Source: Hydrangea macrophylla
Taxonomy: Eukaryota; Streptophyta; Magnoliopsida; Cornales; Hydrangeaceae
Direction of reading: 5' to 3'
Assembly (NCBI GenBank): GCA_033977485.1
Contig: CM066988.1
Coordinates: forward strand, 77,782,669-77,846,668
Length of the DNA: 64,000 nt
Shown here: positions 1 through 12,379 of the stretch, piece after piece
Position numbering within the stretch: position 1 is the first letter of the stretch
Layout: every line of letters begins with the position of its first letter
Notes under the pieces: generated by a model
Database searches by the model: none
Told to the model about the DNA's origin: nothing
Seen by the model: the letters and a program-made list of their open reading frames with translations, nothing else
Position numbers and translations under genes: made by a program

Positions 1-415
1 TCGATCAAAGATCTTCGATCGCTCGAAGTCTAGGTCGGTTCTGGGAATCTATAAATAGGGCAGCTGCGTTCTGGAAAAGAAGTTCGTTGTTTTAGAACGT
101 CAGAAGCTGCAGAAACTGTTTTAGAGCCCCAAACCTTCTTTTTCCTCTCTATTAGAGATCCCACCATCTCTAGTCTCTCCGGCAAGCATCCGTAGGAGAC
201 ATAAGGGTGAAGACAACCTAGTGGAGGCTGCTGCATCACCAAGGAAGAAGAAGAAAATCAGAATTGGGTTCAAGACACTAAGGTATAACTCTTGTCCCCT
301 CTTGTGCGCATCTATGGAATTAACGAGTAGTAAATCCTGGGCTGCCATTAAGTTTTTATAACTTGACTTTTCCGCTGTGTGTTTAAACTTTTAAATTAAA
401 CCGGTTTTTCCAACA
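1..415 (+). repeat. 5' LTR of the copia element (3' part only)
   Basis: It equals 7193-7607 apart from three C/T differences. It holds a TATAAATAG box near 50 and ends in CCAACA just before the primer site. The missing upstream part (about 1.09 kb judging from the 3' LTR) is outside the window. Confidence 0.93.
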
Positions 416-417
416 AT

Positions 418-430
418 TGGTATCAGAGCC
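418..430 (+). other. Primer binding site, tRNA-iMet type
   Basis: TGGTATCAGAGCC starts two bases after the LTR end. It is complementary to the 3' end of plant initiator tRNA-Met, the usual primer for copia reverse transcription. Confidence 0.9.
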
Positions 431-2095
431 ACGCTCGTTTGGATCTATAGATGCGTTTTTGGAACACTATATTGATTTGCATGTTGATTTTAGAACTGTT
501 TTCGAAACAGCATTGTCACAGATCTGTTTCTGTAGTGTTATCGCAACAGAATACAAATCTGTGATTGCATGGGATGCAAGGCGTGTTCGATCGATCGAAC
601 ATCCTCTGTACTCGAGCGATCGAACATATTTCGATCGATCGAAACCTTTTGGTGTTCGATCGATCGAATGAAGTTAGATCGATCGAGACAGATTCTTTAT
701 CAGACTCTCTGTTTCACAGTTGTAAGGTGTTTTGAAATTAAAAGCTTTATTTTTAAAAGTATTCTGCAAATTTTTTAAATTATTCTATGAAATAGAAAGT
801 TCAAGCGATTGAACAGAGTTCAATCGATCGAAGGTTCGAGCGATCGATTGAACTGTGACAGAGAAGTAAGATGCTGTTTTAAGTTCTAATTTAGTATGTA
901 AAGAGTTTATATACTGTGTGAATCAATTAAGTGTTCCAATTGTTACATATATTTGTTATGTATGTATGGATGCGTGTACGACTAACCCTTTTGCAGCTAG
1001 TTTAGTCATTATCTCCCATGGCACCAAGAATTTTTAATTTTGTATTTAAATTGTTTGAGATTGGTGCATGTTGTAATTTAAGTTTGGTTTGGTTTTAAGG
1101 CATATATAAAGGGCGCTGCGACTTCAATCCTACGAAAAGGAAAGTCGCACCGGTTTCCCTAGTCTTTTATTTTGTTGTTGCTATTTCTATTTCTAGATAA
1201 ATTGTAAGCTTCGAAAGAAGCATAGGACAAATGTAATAGAATTAGAAAATCCATAAAGATGGAGCAAGGAGCCATTGTCCATGAAGATGGAGCTAGAGGC
1301 GATCAAACCAAAAAGGAGGTTCTATGGAGATAGAGCCATGGGAGATAGAGGCATCGCTTGGATGTCTTTATTTTCAATTTTAGTTTTTTGTTTTATGTGC
1401 TTGGTTGTGATTGGCATTTAATTATATTGTTACTACTTGCATACACGTAAAACAAGTTTTCTAAAATAAGAATCAAAAACTGTTTTAACGCATTAGTAAA
1501 CATTGGATGTTTATGGGTAATGTATAAAAATAAATTTTTTCTAAAAAGCAAAATCCTTAATTTACCAAATCTAGTGGGAGAGGGTCTTACTTATTGACAC
1601 CCACGATCTTCCATTAACGGTTCACTGTAAGATGAGTAGTGCATTATGTGTCACCTCATCAGGGGTGATCATTCCATACGGGAGGGTGCATTACTTATTG
1701 GTTACTAGATGTGAACTTCTTTTGATATGATCAATCAGACGTGTTAGAGGGTGACCACCACACGGAGGCGCTACTTGAGACGGTTGTGATTGGATCTTAG
1801 TTAATGGTACACACTAGCTAAGCTATGGATAAGGGATCCCACACGGGGCATTGTTCAGAAACTTAGAGATCAAAAGGGATCGGGAGTCATAACTTGTTTT
1901 TGCAAGAGTTGCATAGCGGACAAGTCTTGATTAATCGAAAAATAGAAAATTGACCACCACACGGAGGCTTTATTATTTTGTTTCGATATTCCGGCGACTT
2001 TGTTTTAAAATAAGAGTTTTAAGGATTCTTTTATTTTAAACTGTCAAATTTTGATATCCATATTTATTTTGTTTGTTTGATTTTCAGTAATCATA
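431..2095 (+). other. Long 5' leader of the copia element with palindrome cluster
   Basis: This 1.66 kb stretch between primer site and gag holds no convincing gene; short ORFs at 417-778 are not protein-like. At about 588-850 it carries a cluster of TTCGATCGATCGAA-like palindromes spaced 20-40 bp apart. At 1225-1370 short phrases built on GGAGATAGAGCC or GATGGAGC recur. At 1580-1990 phrases with CACACGGAGG or CACACGGGG recur about four times. The leader may hold packaging or dimerisation signals, but that is inference. Confidence 0.6.
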
Positions 2096-5000
2096 ATGTC
2101 TGGATCTGTATTTAGTCCACTTGCCACCATACTCACTCAAAATAAGTTAACTGGAAACAACTACACTGAATGAAAACATAACCTTGACATCGTGTTAACT
2201 GCGGAGGATCACATATATGTCCTCACCACCCCATGCCCCGAAGAACCCGCGGTAAATGCTTCGGCAACTGCCAGACGCGAGTTCGACAAATGGAAGAAGT
2301 CGAATGGAATGGCTCGTTGCTATATTCTGGCCTCAATGGCTGGTGTGTTGCAACACCAATTCCAATCGAATGATTCTGCCAGTAACATTATCACATCCCT
2401 GAAAAAGATGTTTGGGGAGCATGGCAGGCCTGCCAGACAGGTAGCCATGCAAAAGATAATGAGTGCAAAGATGTCGGAAGGGACTCCAGTCAAGGAACAT
2501 GTTTTAAAGATGATTGGTTATTTAAACGAGCTGGAGACCCTAGGTGCCAACATCGATGCACAAATCCAAGTTGATATGATCCTCAACTCGCTGTCACCTT
2601 CATTCGCTCAATTTAAACTTAACTATAATATGAATCAAATGAATTTTTCAATGAGCGAATTGATGAGTTCTCTTTTGGCAGTGGAAGGGGTGATCAAATC
2701 GGGGGTCAACGTTTTGAACGTTGAGAAAAGCGCTTCTTCTTCCTGATCTACACTGAAAGGAAAGAAAGGGAAGAAGAAGGCTGGTACTGGTGGTCCAAGT
2801 GTTGGACCGGTCCCTAAGATTGCAAAATCTAAGGGAAAAGCTAAGGGCAAAGGGAAGGTGGGTGGCCAAGGCAAAGGAAAGTGTTTCCAATGCGGAGAGA
2901 AGGGCCACTGGAAGAGGAACTGTCCAGAATTCTTAGCTACAAGAGTTCAAGGTATGATTGAATCACATGTGATTGAAGTAAGTTTTATTACGGATACTTC
3001 AAACACTTGGTGCATTGATTCTGGTGCGACTAACCATATCTGTAATTCATTGCAGGGGTTCAGATCAACCAGGAGGTGCAGTGATGGAAAAATCGTACTT
3101 ACTCTAGGTTCTAGTGCAACCGTTTCTGCGGTTGCTATAGGAGTCGTAGTTTTAGAATTTCTAGACAATAAAGTTTTGATTTTATCAGATGTACTTTACG
3201 TCCCTTCAATGAGACGTAATTTAATTTCAATTTCTAATTTATCGAATAATGGTTATTCTTTTCATTTTGGAACTGAAGTTGTGATTAAAAGAAATAGTTC
3301 TTTTATATGTTCTGGTGTTAAATCAAATGGTTTGTATGTGATTACTCCCAATATTTCTAAAGATTCTTGCTTGGAACTTAATAACTCAATGGTAACTATA
3401 CCATCTAAAAGAAAAGAACCTTCCACTAATCCAACAAGGCTTTGGCACATGAGGCTTGGCCATATCAATCTAAATAGGATTGGCAGACTAGTCAAAGAAG
3501 GGATCTTAGGCGATTTGGTTCTCGAACCAATGGAAGTCTGTGAGTCTTGTTTAGAGGGTAAGATGACCAAAAGGCCCTTTCCCGCAAAGGGCAATAGGAC
3601 CAATGCATTGTTGGAATTAGTTCATACTGATGTGTGTGGACCAATAAATATTAGAGCAAGGGGTGGTTATAAGTATTTCATAACATTTACCGATGACCAC
3701 TCTAGGTATGGATATGTGTACCTAATGCAGCACAAGTCTGAAGCCTTTGAAAAGTTCAAAGAGTTTAGGGTTGAAGTGGAGAAGCAATTGGGCTCACATA
3801 TCAAAGCCATTCGATCTGATCGAGGTGGCGAGTACCTCTCTAATGAGTTTATTGATCACCTTGTACAGAATGGGATTCTGTCACAATTGACTGCACCTGA
3901 CACGCCTCAGCAGAATGGTGTAGCTGAGAGAAGGAACCGGACTCTTTTAGACATAACTAGGTCAATGATGAGTTATTCAGAGTTTCCATTATTCCTTTGG
4001 GGTTATGCTTTGGAAACCGCTGCATACATACTAAATCTAGTGCCAAGAAAATATGTTCCCAGGACACCACGGGAGATGTGGATTGGGCGCAAGCCTTCTT
4101 TGTAACATCTTCGGATATGGGGGTGTCCGGCACATGTGCTGAAAGGAAAGATGAGCAAGTTGGATTCTAGATCAGAAGTATGTTATTTTGTAGGGTATCC
4201 AAAGGGTACTTATGGATGGTATTTTTATGATCCAAGAGAACAGAAAGTGTTTGTTAGTACAAATGTTGTTTTCTTAGAGGATGATTATATCATGAACCAT
4301 AAACCTAAGGGAAGGATAGATCTGAGAGAAATAGAAGGAGAGCCCTCAGTCCAACCCGCAGTTGATAACGATGTAAATCAAGAAAATACCACTTCTTCAC
4401 CCATTTCTACACCGGTACCTCGTCGTAGTGGGAGGATTATCAGTCAGCCTGATAGATACATGTTCTTAGGAGAAGTTTTTGAAGCTGTCTCCATAGAATC
4501 TGAATCTGATCCTGCCACATACGAAGAGGCAATGGCTGATGTTGATTCAGAACATTGGGTTAAAGCTATGAAGGCTGAATTAGAATCTATCGATTCTAAT
4601 CAGGTCTGGGATCTTGTAGAACTTCCAGCCAATATTAAACCCATTGGTTGTAAGTGGGTCTACAAGAGGAAAAGAGGATCTGATGGAAAGGTTGAGACCT
4701 TTAAGGCTAGGCTTGTAGTGAAAGGTTATACTCAGAGGGAGGGCATTGACTATGAGGAAACCTTTTCGCCGGTAGCCATGCTCAAGTCCATCAGAATACT
4801 CTTATCCATTGCTGCATGCCTAGATTATGAGATCTGGCAGATGGACGTCAAGACTGCATTCTTAAATGGCAATCTTAAGGAGGACATCTATATGCAACAA
4901 CCAGAAGGGTTCATAGCTGGTCGGAAAGGTAACTTGGTATGCAAGCTGCAAAAGTCCATTCATGGGCTTAAGCAGGCATCCAGGAGTTGGAACATCCAAT

Positions 5001-6085
5001 TTGACTAAGCGGTCAAGTCGTTTGGTTTCATACAGAATCTGGATGAACCTTGTGTATACAAGAAGTGTGAAGGGAAAGTGGTGGCCTTTCTTGTGCTTTA
5101 CGTTGACGATATTCTACTCATTGGAAATGATGTAGCGGCATTGTCAACGGTCAAGGTTTGGCTAGCTAGTACTTTCGATATGAAGGATCTAGGAGAGGCG
5201 AGCTATATTCTTGGGATAAAGCTCTTTCGGGATTGCAAGCGAAAGATAATGTGATTGTCTCAAGCTGGTTATATCGATAAGGTGCTAACTAGGTTTTCAA
5301 TGGATAATTCGAAGAAAGGTTTGTTACCTTTCAGGCATGGTTTAGCATTCTCCAAGGACCAGTGTCCCAAGACACAGGAGGAGAGGAATCGCATGGCAGG
5401 AATTCCATATGCTTCGGCAGTTGGAAGTCTCATGTATGCGATGTTATGCACTAGACCAGATATCTGTTTTGCCGTTGGCATGCTTAGCAGATATCAATTG
5501 AATCCAGGTCCAGAGCACTGGACAACCGTTAAGCACATTCTTAAGTACTTGAGAAGGACTAAAGATTACATGCTTATGTACGGTGGTAATAAGTTAATTC
5601 CAGTAGGATATACTGACTCGGACTTTATGTCAGATAAAGATTCGAGGAAGTCAACATCCGGACATCTCTTTACCTTGGGAGGTGGTGCAGTTAGTTGGAG
5701 GAGCATTAAGCAGAAATGCATTGCAGACTCAACTACAGAAGCTGAGTATGTGGCTGCTTGTGAAGCCGTAAAGGAAGCTGTTTGGCTCAAAAAGTTCCTT
5801 ATGGAGCTCGAGGTGGTACCAGCGTCATTGTCACCTATTACGCTTTATTGTGATAATAGTGGGGCAGTGGCTCAGTCCAAGGAGCCAAGGAACCACGGAA
5901 AAGGGAAGCACGTAGAGCGGAAATATCATCTTATCCGAGATATTGTTCAACGTGGAGATGTGACTGTCACCAAGATTGCCACCGTTGACAATCTTGCTGA
6001 TCCGTTTACAAAGGCTTTGCCACAGAAGGTCTTTGATCGTCATCTAGATAGTCTAGGTCTCAGATGTAATCCTGTATGGTTGTGA
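2096..6085 (+). pseudogene. Copia gag-pol polyprotein with five in-frame stops
   Basis: One continuous frame (about 1330 codons) starts at ATG 2096 and ends at TGA just after 6085. Gag comes first, with the zinc knuckle CFQCGEKGHWKRNC near 2883. Protease follows with WCIDSGATNHI near 3010, then integrase with its zinc region, HTDVCGP, SDRGGEY and PQQNGVAERRNR (the D,D,E residues are present). Reverse transcriptase has YVDDI near 5100. RNase H ends with the ADSTTEAEYVA block. Stops interrupt the frame at about 2171, 2744, 4103, 5006 and 5252, but I found no frameshift. The gaps between the open segments keep frame and homology. It cannot make a full polyprotein without readthrough, so it is probably defective or mobilised in trans. 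Confidence 0.93.
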
Positions 6086-6088
6086 GTA

Positions 6089-6100
6089 CAAGTGGGAGTT
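6089..6100 (+). other. Polypurine tract before the copia 3' LTR
   Basis: The purine-rich AAGTGGGAGT lies directly upstream of the LTR start TGTTGGG. It is the expected plus-strand priming site. The same sequence, inverted, flanks the related LTR at 28769. Confidence 0.85.
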
Positions 6101-7607
6101 TGTTGGGTTTGTGCCCTCAAACCATTACTTTATATAAGAGACATTGACATTTTAATATATGGATATCAGCTTTACATTTTGTTATGTATGTTTCTTTCAT
6201 GAGATGATTGTTATCCTTAAGTATCATAGTAAGTAATGCGTGTATGTATGAGATACATACAAGTGAGATACGATTTGCTATTCTTTTTACTTAGAACATG
6301 TCACAGTGGATGATGAGACTAGGATATCTCATCAGGTTTACACTATAGCATGATTAACTACCATTGGATGGAGTGATCAATCTCAATCACTAGAGTGTAA
6401 CTCTTAGTTAATATGCTAGTGCTTATAGTGCATTGACGGACCTGAGCTTTCCTATTGACACTCAAGGCTGTCAATCAGTCGATAAGAACTCATAACTTGT
6501 GTAAGGTACGTGTTCTCAATCTTGAGACGATTATGAACACAGACTGTGGATATGACTGCTTTGACTTACCAATCAGTGAGGTCTATAGAAGATCAACACC
6601 TGGGTATCTTAGGTATGTCATATTCATAGGGTTGTGAACATATATTGTCAAGACAGAATCTACCCTCTGTTTCAGAGTAAGCATTCCCTTGAGAATGTCA
6701 CCAAGTCGATTACTGAGTACTGTAGTCTTGTTGATAAGAGTTATCAACATGTTTGGTAATCATAAGAGGTGAATGGGACTCAAGGAATACAAGAAGTAAT
6801 CGATATTCAGGTTGACAGTAACAGTTATCCGACTACCTGAATATGATTACGATTGCTGAAGGTAGTGGGACATTTGTACGACACACAAGTCTAGTTATCG
6901 CTTCGGATATGTTCTTTTGCGTTGGAGTTCAGTTATCGTTTTATAGTGGAGTAAACGTTAACTGACCAGTTAGTTAGTTTGCTGATCAAAGAGTTTGGTC
7001 ACGGTAATTAACAAACTGGTCTGAGCCAACAATAAAGAGCCTAGGAGGTCCCACTCTTAGCTCCGCCAGGATACTTGGAAAGACACATGAGGAAGTTGTC
7101 AAGACAAGTTCGATCCATTAAAGTATGTTCGATCGATTGAAGTTTTGGCAGTCTCGATCGATCGAGAATGGTTCGATCGATCGAAAGTTCGATTGATCAA
7201 AGATCTTCGATCGCTCGAAGTCTAGGTCGGTTCTGGGAATCTATAAATAGGGCAGCTGCGTTCTGGAAAAGAAGTTCGTCGTTTTAGAACGTCAGAAGCT
7301 GCAGAAACTGTTTTAGAGCCCCAAACCTTCTTTTTCCTCTCTATTAGAGATCCCACCATCTCTAGTCTCTCCGGCAAGCATCCGTAGGAGACATAAGGGT
7401 GAAGACAACCTAGTGGAGGCTGCTGCATCACCAAGGAAGAAGAAGAAAATCAGAATTGGGTTCAAGACACTAAGGTATAACTCTTGTCCCCTCTTGTGCG
7501 CATCTATGGAATTAACGAGTAGTAAATCCTGGGCTGCCATTAAGTTTTTATAACTTGACTTTTCCGCTGCGTGTTTAAACTTTTAAATTAAACCGGTTTT
7601 TCCAACA
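6101..7607 (+). repeat. 3' LTR of the copia element (1507 bp)
   Basis: It starts TGTTGGGTTTGTGCCC and ends CCAACA. Its last 415 bp are nearly identical to 1-415. It contains a TCGATCGA palindrome cluster at about 7127-7220 and the TATA box at 7242. A diverged, inverted relative is at 27133-28768. Confidence 0.94.
7242..7250 (+). promoter_or_regulatory. TATA box of the copia LTR
   Basis: TATAAATAG lies about 365 bp before the LTR end, right after the palindrome cluster. This fits a U3 promoter with R/U5 downstream. The same box is in the 5' LTR near position 50. Confidence 0.7.
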
Positions 7608-8172
7608 AAGGGCTAGGCATATCTTAGAGGAGGACATACGGAGAGCTGTGCTTACCGATACATTGCAGTATCCCGATCGAGTTCAGCTTGAGTCGATCCA
7701 TGCTTCAGAGACTACCATACTTATTCACCAGGAGCTTATCAGCATGACTTAGGACGAGGCACTATATGATGATATACTCTTCCCGATTATCATAGCTGCA
7801 CCAACACCACCATTCTCACTCGAGCCCGTACCAGAGCCAGATGCCGATTCAAATCCCATGGATACAGATAGCGACGACGACATAGCGAGTGGAGAGGATT
7901 CTACAGGCAATGACCACTCAGCAGACGACCCATCTAATGGTGACGACACAGATGACGACGATGACCTGACAATTGAGGACGATCCGACAAGTAGCGACGA
8001 TGAGCTGATCGAGGAGGCTGACCCAGCAGACGATCTTCAGAGAGCAAGGGATGATGTACACGACCATCCAGCAACACTAGTTGACGGGGAGAAGATGATA
8101 CCGATGCCTGAGCAGAACCATGAAGCAGATCCAGCTGACATCGAGGAGGAGGAGGAGGACCCTGAGGAGTAG
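7608..8172 (+). pseudogene. Acidic ORF remnant, unrecognised
   Basis: An ATG at 7858 opens a 104-codon frame rich in Asp and Glu, ending in a run of Glu before TAG. The same frame is readable upstream to about 7612, with one TAG near 7750, so the ATG is probably internal to an older, longer protein. The upstream part includes DEALYDDILFPIII. I do not recognise the family. It sits between the copia insertion and a gag-like region on the same strand and may belong to that retroelement, but this is inference. Low complexity makes any homology weak. Confidence 0.35.
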
Positions 8173-8847
8173 TTCTTAGAGGGCCCGTAATAGATAACAA
8201 AGAGAGGCAAACTTTACCTTAGATATGGTAGGCGAGTACCATAGTAAGCTAATGTCCTTTCTACTCATACTCCTTTGGAGTAAATCGATGCCTTCTATTC
8301 TAATGACCATTTCTTCTGAAAATGGTATCTATATATTTTGTAAAGTGGCTTCGAATACCGTCAATAATTATTGTGATACACTCCTAGATAAGTAATTCAT
8401 TTCCTTGAATTTTTTTTTAAATTCCCCAGTCAACAATTCTTGAGTATGTACCTTGATCATCAGATTTTTGACAAATTCTTTTGAGAACAAGTTCTATCAC
8501 TAGTACTGGAAAGTCATTCTTTTGACTTATTATTCTTTGAACTAAAATCTTGAAAGTTCATTGTCTTTAAGATTATTCTAAATAAATTTGATTACTAATA
8601 CTGCAAAGTTATTCTTTTTGACTTATTATCCCTTGAACAATTCTTACAAGTTCATTCATTTGAAATAATTCTAAATGAGTTCTCTGTTCTTGTTCTTGTT
8701 AGGAACTCAAAAACGTTGTACTCTCTGTACATCTTGTCCTCTTATTGTCTCTCTCAGTTGCTACCTTAATCTTTATCAGTAGGGTTTCGTTTGGACTCTT
8801 TCACTTATGAAATACCTAATTCTTATTTCATTCGTTGAAGGCCTTAT
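8173..8847. other. AT-rich spacer, no gene seen
   Basis: No supported ORF. Weakly repeated phrases at about 8500-8660 (CAAAGTTATTCTTTTTGAC and variants around TTATTCTTTGAAC) suggest an old internal duplication. Confidence 0.4.
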
Positions 8848-9139
8848 TGTAACAATCCTAAATTTTTAAGTGTGGAAATAATTATTTTAAATAATTTTTT
8901 TCAATTAGCAATGATACATGAGTGTACCTAGGTAAGACATGTGTTTAAAAATTTTAAGTTTGAAGAACCCATAAATTAAATTGCTAGTAAGCATATTTAA
9001 TTTGTCCATATTTAATTTGTTAGTAATACCAGTAATATTTCCCCGTTTCTTTTTGTATTAAAATTTCTAATGTTTCATTATTATTATTATGACAGTTTAA
9101 AATAATTATTTCCACACTTAAAAATTTAGGGTTGTTACA
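8848..9139. mobile_element. MITE-like element with about 44-bp TIRs and 5-bp TSD
   Basis: The ends are near-perfect inverted repeats of about 44 bp beginning TGTAACAA and ending TTGTTACA, with one difference (AATCC versus AACCC). The element is 292 bp and non-coding. CTTAT occurs on both sides (8843-8847 and 9140-9144), which fits a 5-bp target duplication. TG..CA ends with a 5-bp duplication look like LTR integration, whereas long TIRs look like a DNA-transposon MITE, so the class is unresolved. Confidence 0.75.
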
Positions 9140-9486
9140 CTTATGCCATCAGTTACTTTCATTTCCTACAAATCTTGAGATACTACGATTACTTCCATAG
9201 TAATCGGTCATCCTATTATTGTTAGATTTACATTTTATTCTTGAATGGATCACATCATTCTACTATTATACTTGTATCTGTGAGGATTCATCTGCCTTTT
9301 CGGACTCGACTTCATTTTGGATCGATCTGTTCAATCGTTTCAATCATTGTATTCTAGCTACCGGGATTATAATGATAACCATAATGTGAAATATAACAGG
9401 TTATGATTGCTTTGCATAAGGTATGATAGAAACCTTATAGATAAGAACTCTTATGTGGGAACGCAAGAATCTTCTCGATCTCTGCA

Positions 9487-11430
9487 ATGGATGAATCATC
9501 TCAAACAACTGAGGACCAGTCCAGAAGGCTAAGCAACATAATACCTAAGGAGATCGATCCCACTGGTATATTTGGAAGACTAATACAAGACTTATGGAAG
9601 ACCGCGGACAACACTAGCACAAGTGACTACGGAGATGAGTTGTTTAGACACCTCCATATCGCCCATTCAGAATCGCTTAGAGACCACTCAAGCCACAACC
9701 CGCTACACTACCAAGGTCAACCCTACTACAAGGACAACTCGAAATGATGAACAACGATCATGGTGTTTGTTTCAACTGTGGAAACCCTGGATGTCTGGCC
9801 AAGCAATGTCAACCTCCCAAGACCTGTAACCAACCAAACGTCATCTATTATAGCTGTCGCAAGAGAGGACATTTGAGCAAGGACTACAAAGCACTCGAGA
9901 TGGACACTACGGAGCACATGCAGCTCAGACAAGCCTAGCTCAATACCACCATCCCCAATATAGCTGGATTAGGCAAGGAGGCACAACGAAGACTAAAAGA
10001 ACACATGAGGAACAAGAGAAAGTCCGACACAACAATAGCATCGGTCCAACGCAAAACATGCCAACGTTGTTTCAACTACAAAAATTGCAGACATCACTTC
10101 GACGAATGCCCAACACCGAAACAAATTGGAGGACATGGATCGCGATGTTACAAATGTGGTGGAATGGACCACATTCGCAAGGATTACAAGGCAATAAAGA
10201 ACATCAATCAAGATCTGTTAATGAACTTGGAAGAAGAAGGGGAGTTGATACAACCTATGCAATCGATTGTGCAAAATTTTAACTTATTAATGAATCTAGT
10301 TTTGTGTATCTAGTATTATTGTAATGATTAGTGTTCCGATATATATATATATATATATTATTGTAGAGGTACAACAAATCGGCAGTTAGTAACTATAAGT
10401 ATACAACGAGCATCGTATCCCACCTTTAAACTTATGGTCAAACCAGACGCGCTAACCTAGGGATAGAAGACGTCTTACAAGCTCACATCATCAACACATC
10501 ATCAACAACATCGGAGACACATGGGAAAGTTTACACCATCAGTTATGAAAGCTCGTGGCGCATCAGGAACGAAAATACGAGAGAACCCACTCATCCCTGA
10601 TCAAAATGTTCGCCAACTATGACAAAGTCAAGCATAGGCATGACGTCACTCGAGGTTCTATATGGAAGGCCATATCAATTGTCATCACGCCAGACAGATC
10701 AGAAATGAAGGAAAAACCTACAGTTTAAAGTCGAAGATAAAGTACCATTAAAATATCGATCGCTCGAGGCAACGTGCTATTGGACCAAAAGAAAGGAAGC
10801 TATCACTGCGACACATTGGAGTATTTACGATTGAATCGCCCACTAACTTGTGTACGTTATCACCAACGGTGTAGTAGATCACAATGCTTTTTGAGTGGAT
10901 ACGCTAATCTACAACATTTTCGTACTAACATGCTGAGGGATACATTCACAACCCCTACAAGTTATAGAAGACAATCGTGAGACCAACTAGACTTCTCAAC
11001 CATTGCATCAAGAAGATGAGAGGTAAGAATCTTGCCGACCAAAGATGGAGAAGAAATAATGAAAGGAAAGTTAATTAGACTACCGTTGAGATAAATCCAA
11101 AGCAACATGATATCTGCAACGGCTGTGGAATATATGGACATCACTCCAAAGAATGCAAAGCACTGAAATAGCCCAAAAGTTGATAGCCGCAGTGCTTCAA
11201 TCGTGGAAAGACTTGACGTATGCACAAAGATTGTCTAGAACGAGGAATTCAAAACATGGTTCCACCACAAAGAAGGTCCCAAAAGAGAGCTCGAAGATCA
11301 TCAAATTAATCCCAGCATTGAACAAGACGAAAGACCAAAGGTGCCATATTCAATGTCAGAACTTTGAAATTCACATGGTGTTGTTTAGCAAAGAAGTTTG
11401 GACGTTCGAAAGAATTGGTGAGAATGTCTG
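9487..11430 (+). pseudogene. Decayed gag-like region with repeated zinc knuckles
   Basis: Broken + strand frames carry six CCHC-like knuckles in three pairs: near 9768 (CFNCGNPGCLAKQC, His replaced by Cys) and 9850, near 10065 and 10148 (CYKCGGMDHIRKDY, last Cys lost), and near 11118 (CNGCGIYGHHSKEC, intact) and 11195. The first open part is 9487-9747. No protease or reverse transcriptase motif was found. Knuckles of this type bind nucleic acid in retrotransposon Gag. The region ends just before a Gypsy-type purine tract and LTR, so it is best read as the internal part of a degenerate or non-autonomous Gypsy element. Confidence 0.6.
10339..10358. repeat. (AT)n microsatellite
   Basis: About ten AT dinucleotides between knuckle pairs of the gag-like remnant. 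Confidence 0.9.
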
Positions 11431-11516
11431 ATTAGCTAGCTAATGAGAACCTCACAACCTTAAAATCTGAGATAAGATTTGTACCTTGTACTTTCTGAGA
11501 CCTAACAAACTCTAGA

Positions 11517-11646
11517 TTTTGAGGACGAAATCCTCTATTAAGGTGGGTAGAGATGTAGCACCTGATTTCTCCACAAATTCCCATTCATGTTTAGTACTAG
11601 TTGATTCTGATTTCGAGTATGAAATCCTTTAATAGGTGGTGGAATA
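11517..11646 (+). other. Duplicated purine tract and LTR-start signature
   Basis: The Gypsy 3' end signature (GAGGACGAAATCCTC, TTAAGGTGGGTAG, then TGTAGCACC) occurs at 11520-11560. A second copy (GAGTATGAAATCCTTTAAT, AGGTGGTGG, TGTAACACC) occurs about 95 bp later and leads into the LTR. Only the second is followed by a full LTR. Confidence 0.65.
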
Positions 11647-12379
11647 TGTAACACCTGTAATTTTCTTTCATTGATAATATCAGTTTTTTGAATTTCTGTA
11701 TTGGACCGACTATATTATTATATTATTATTTTAATTACGTGACGGTATGGACGTGTTGTAGTATTACCATATGGACTGTAGTAACCATACCGACTCGACC
11801 ATAATAAGATTTAACTTAGTCCCGTATCCGGACCCGGACATTAGAAATAATACCAATTTCCACATACTTTGAGACCGACACGTATACCGAGGAAGTTATG
11901 CACGTAAACTGAGGAAGTGGCACACAACTCGAGGTGGGCCTACATGGTCGGCCATGTGGCAACCACATGTCATCCCTTTGGACACATGTCCACTATAAGG
12001 ACACATGTCATAGCGTGCAAGCATGTAATAGGACACCTAGCACTTGCATTTTCTATATAACCACACTTATATACATGCATTACACTCTGTTCCACTCTTA
12101 TAATCTACACCTAAGTGAAGAAAGAGAGCTGGGAGTTATAAATCCCATGGAAATATAGAAGAAAAACAAGGAGAAGAAGAAGGTGACACCATCTAAAGTT
12201 GAGTTCAAGCTCCATTACGCTCAAATCAACATCCAAGCTCAATTTCAAGCTTTGGTGAGTAAATTGTGAGTAATTGTGAGTAATCTAACTCAATTTAAAA
12301 CATATATAGTATGTATTAATTTTTAGTAGGAGTTTGATGTTGTTGTGTTGAAGTTTTCATGACATGCAAAACAAGTGCT

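Larger units (their letters stand above)
1..7607 (+). mobile_element. Ty1/copia LTR retrotransposon, 5' end cut by window
   Basis: The order 5' LTR part, tRNA-iMet primer site, long leader, one gag-PR-INT-RT-RNase H reading frame, purine tract and 3' LTR is that of Ty1/copia. The visible 415 bp of the 5' LTR match the end of the 3' LTR with an offset of 7192. I count three differences (window positions 2, 87 and about 377), all C/T, or about 0.7 percent, so the insertion is young. The left target-site copy lies outside the window, so the target duplication cannot be checked; the bases after the 3' LTR are AAGGG. The lineage within copia is not assigned. Confidence 0.95.

Noticed and set aside
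9487..11430. Endogenous pararetrovirus
   Set aside because: Knuckles alone do not show it. No movement protein or reverse transcriptase motif was found, and a Gypsy-type purine tract and LTR follow.
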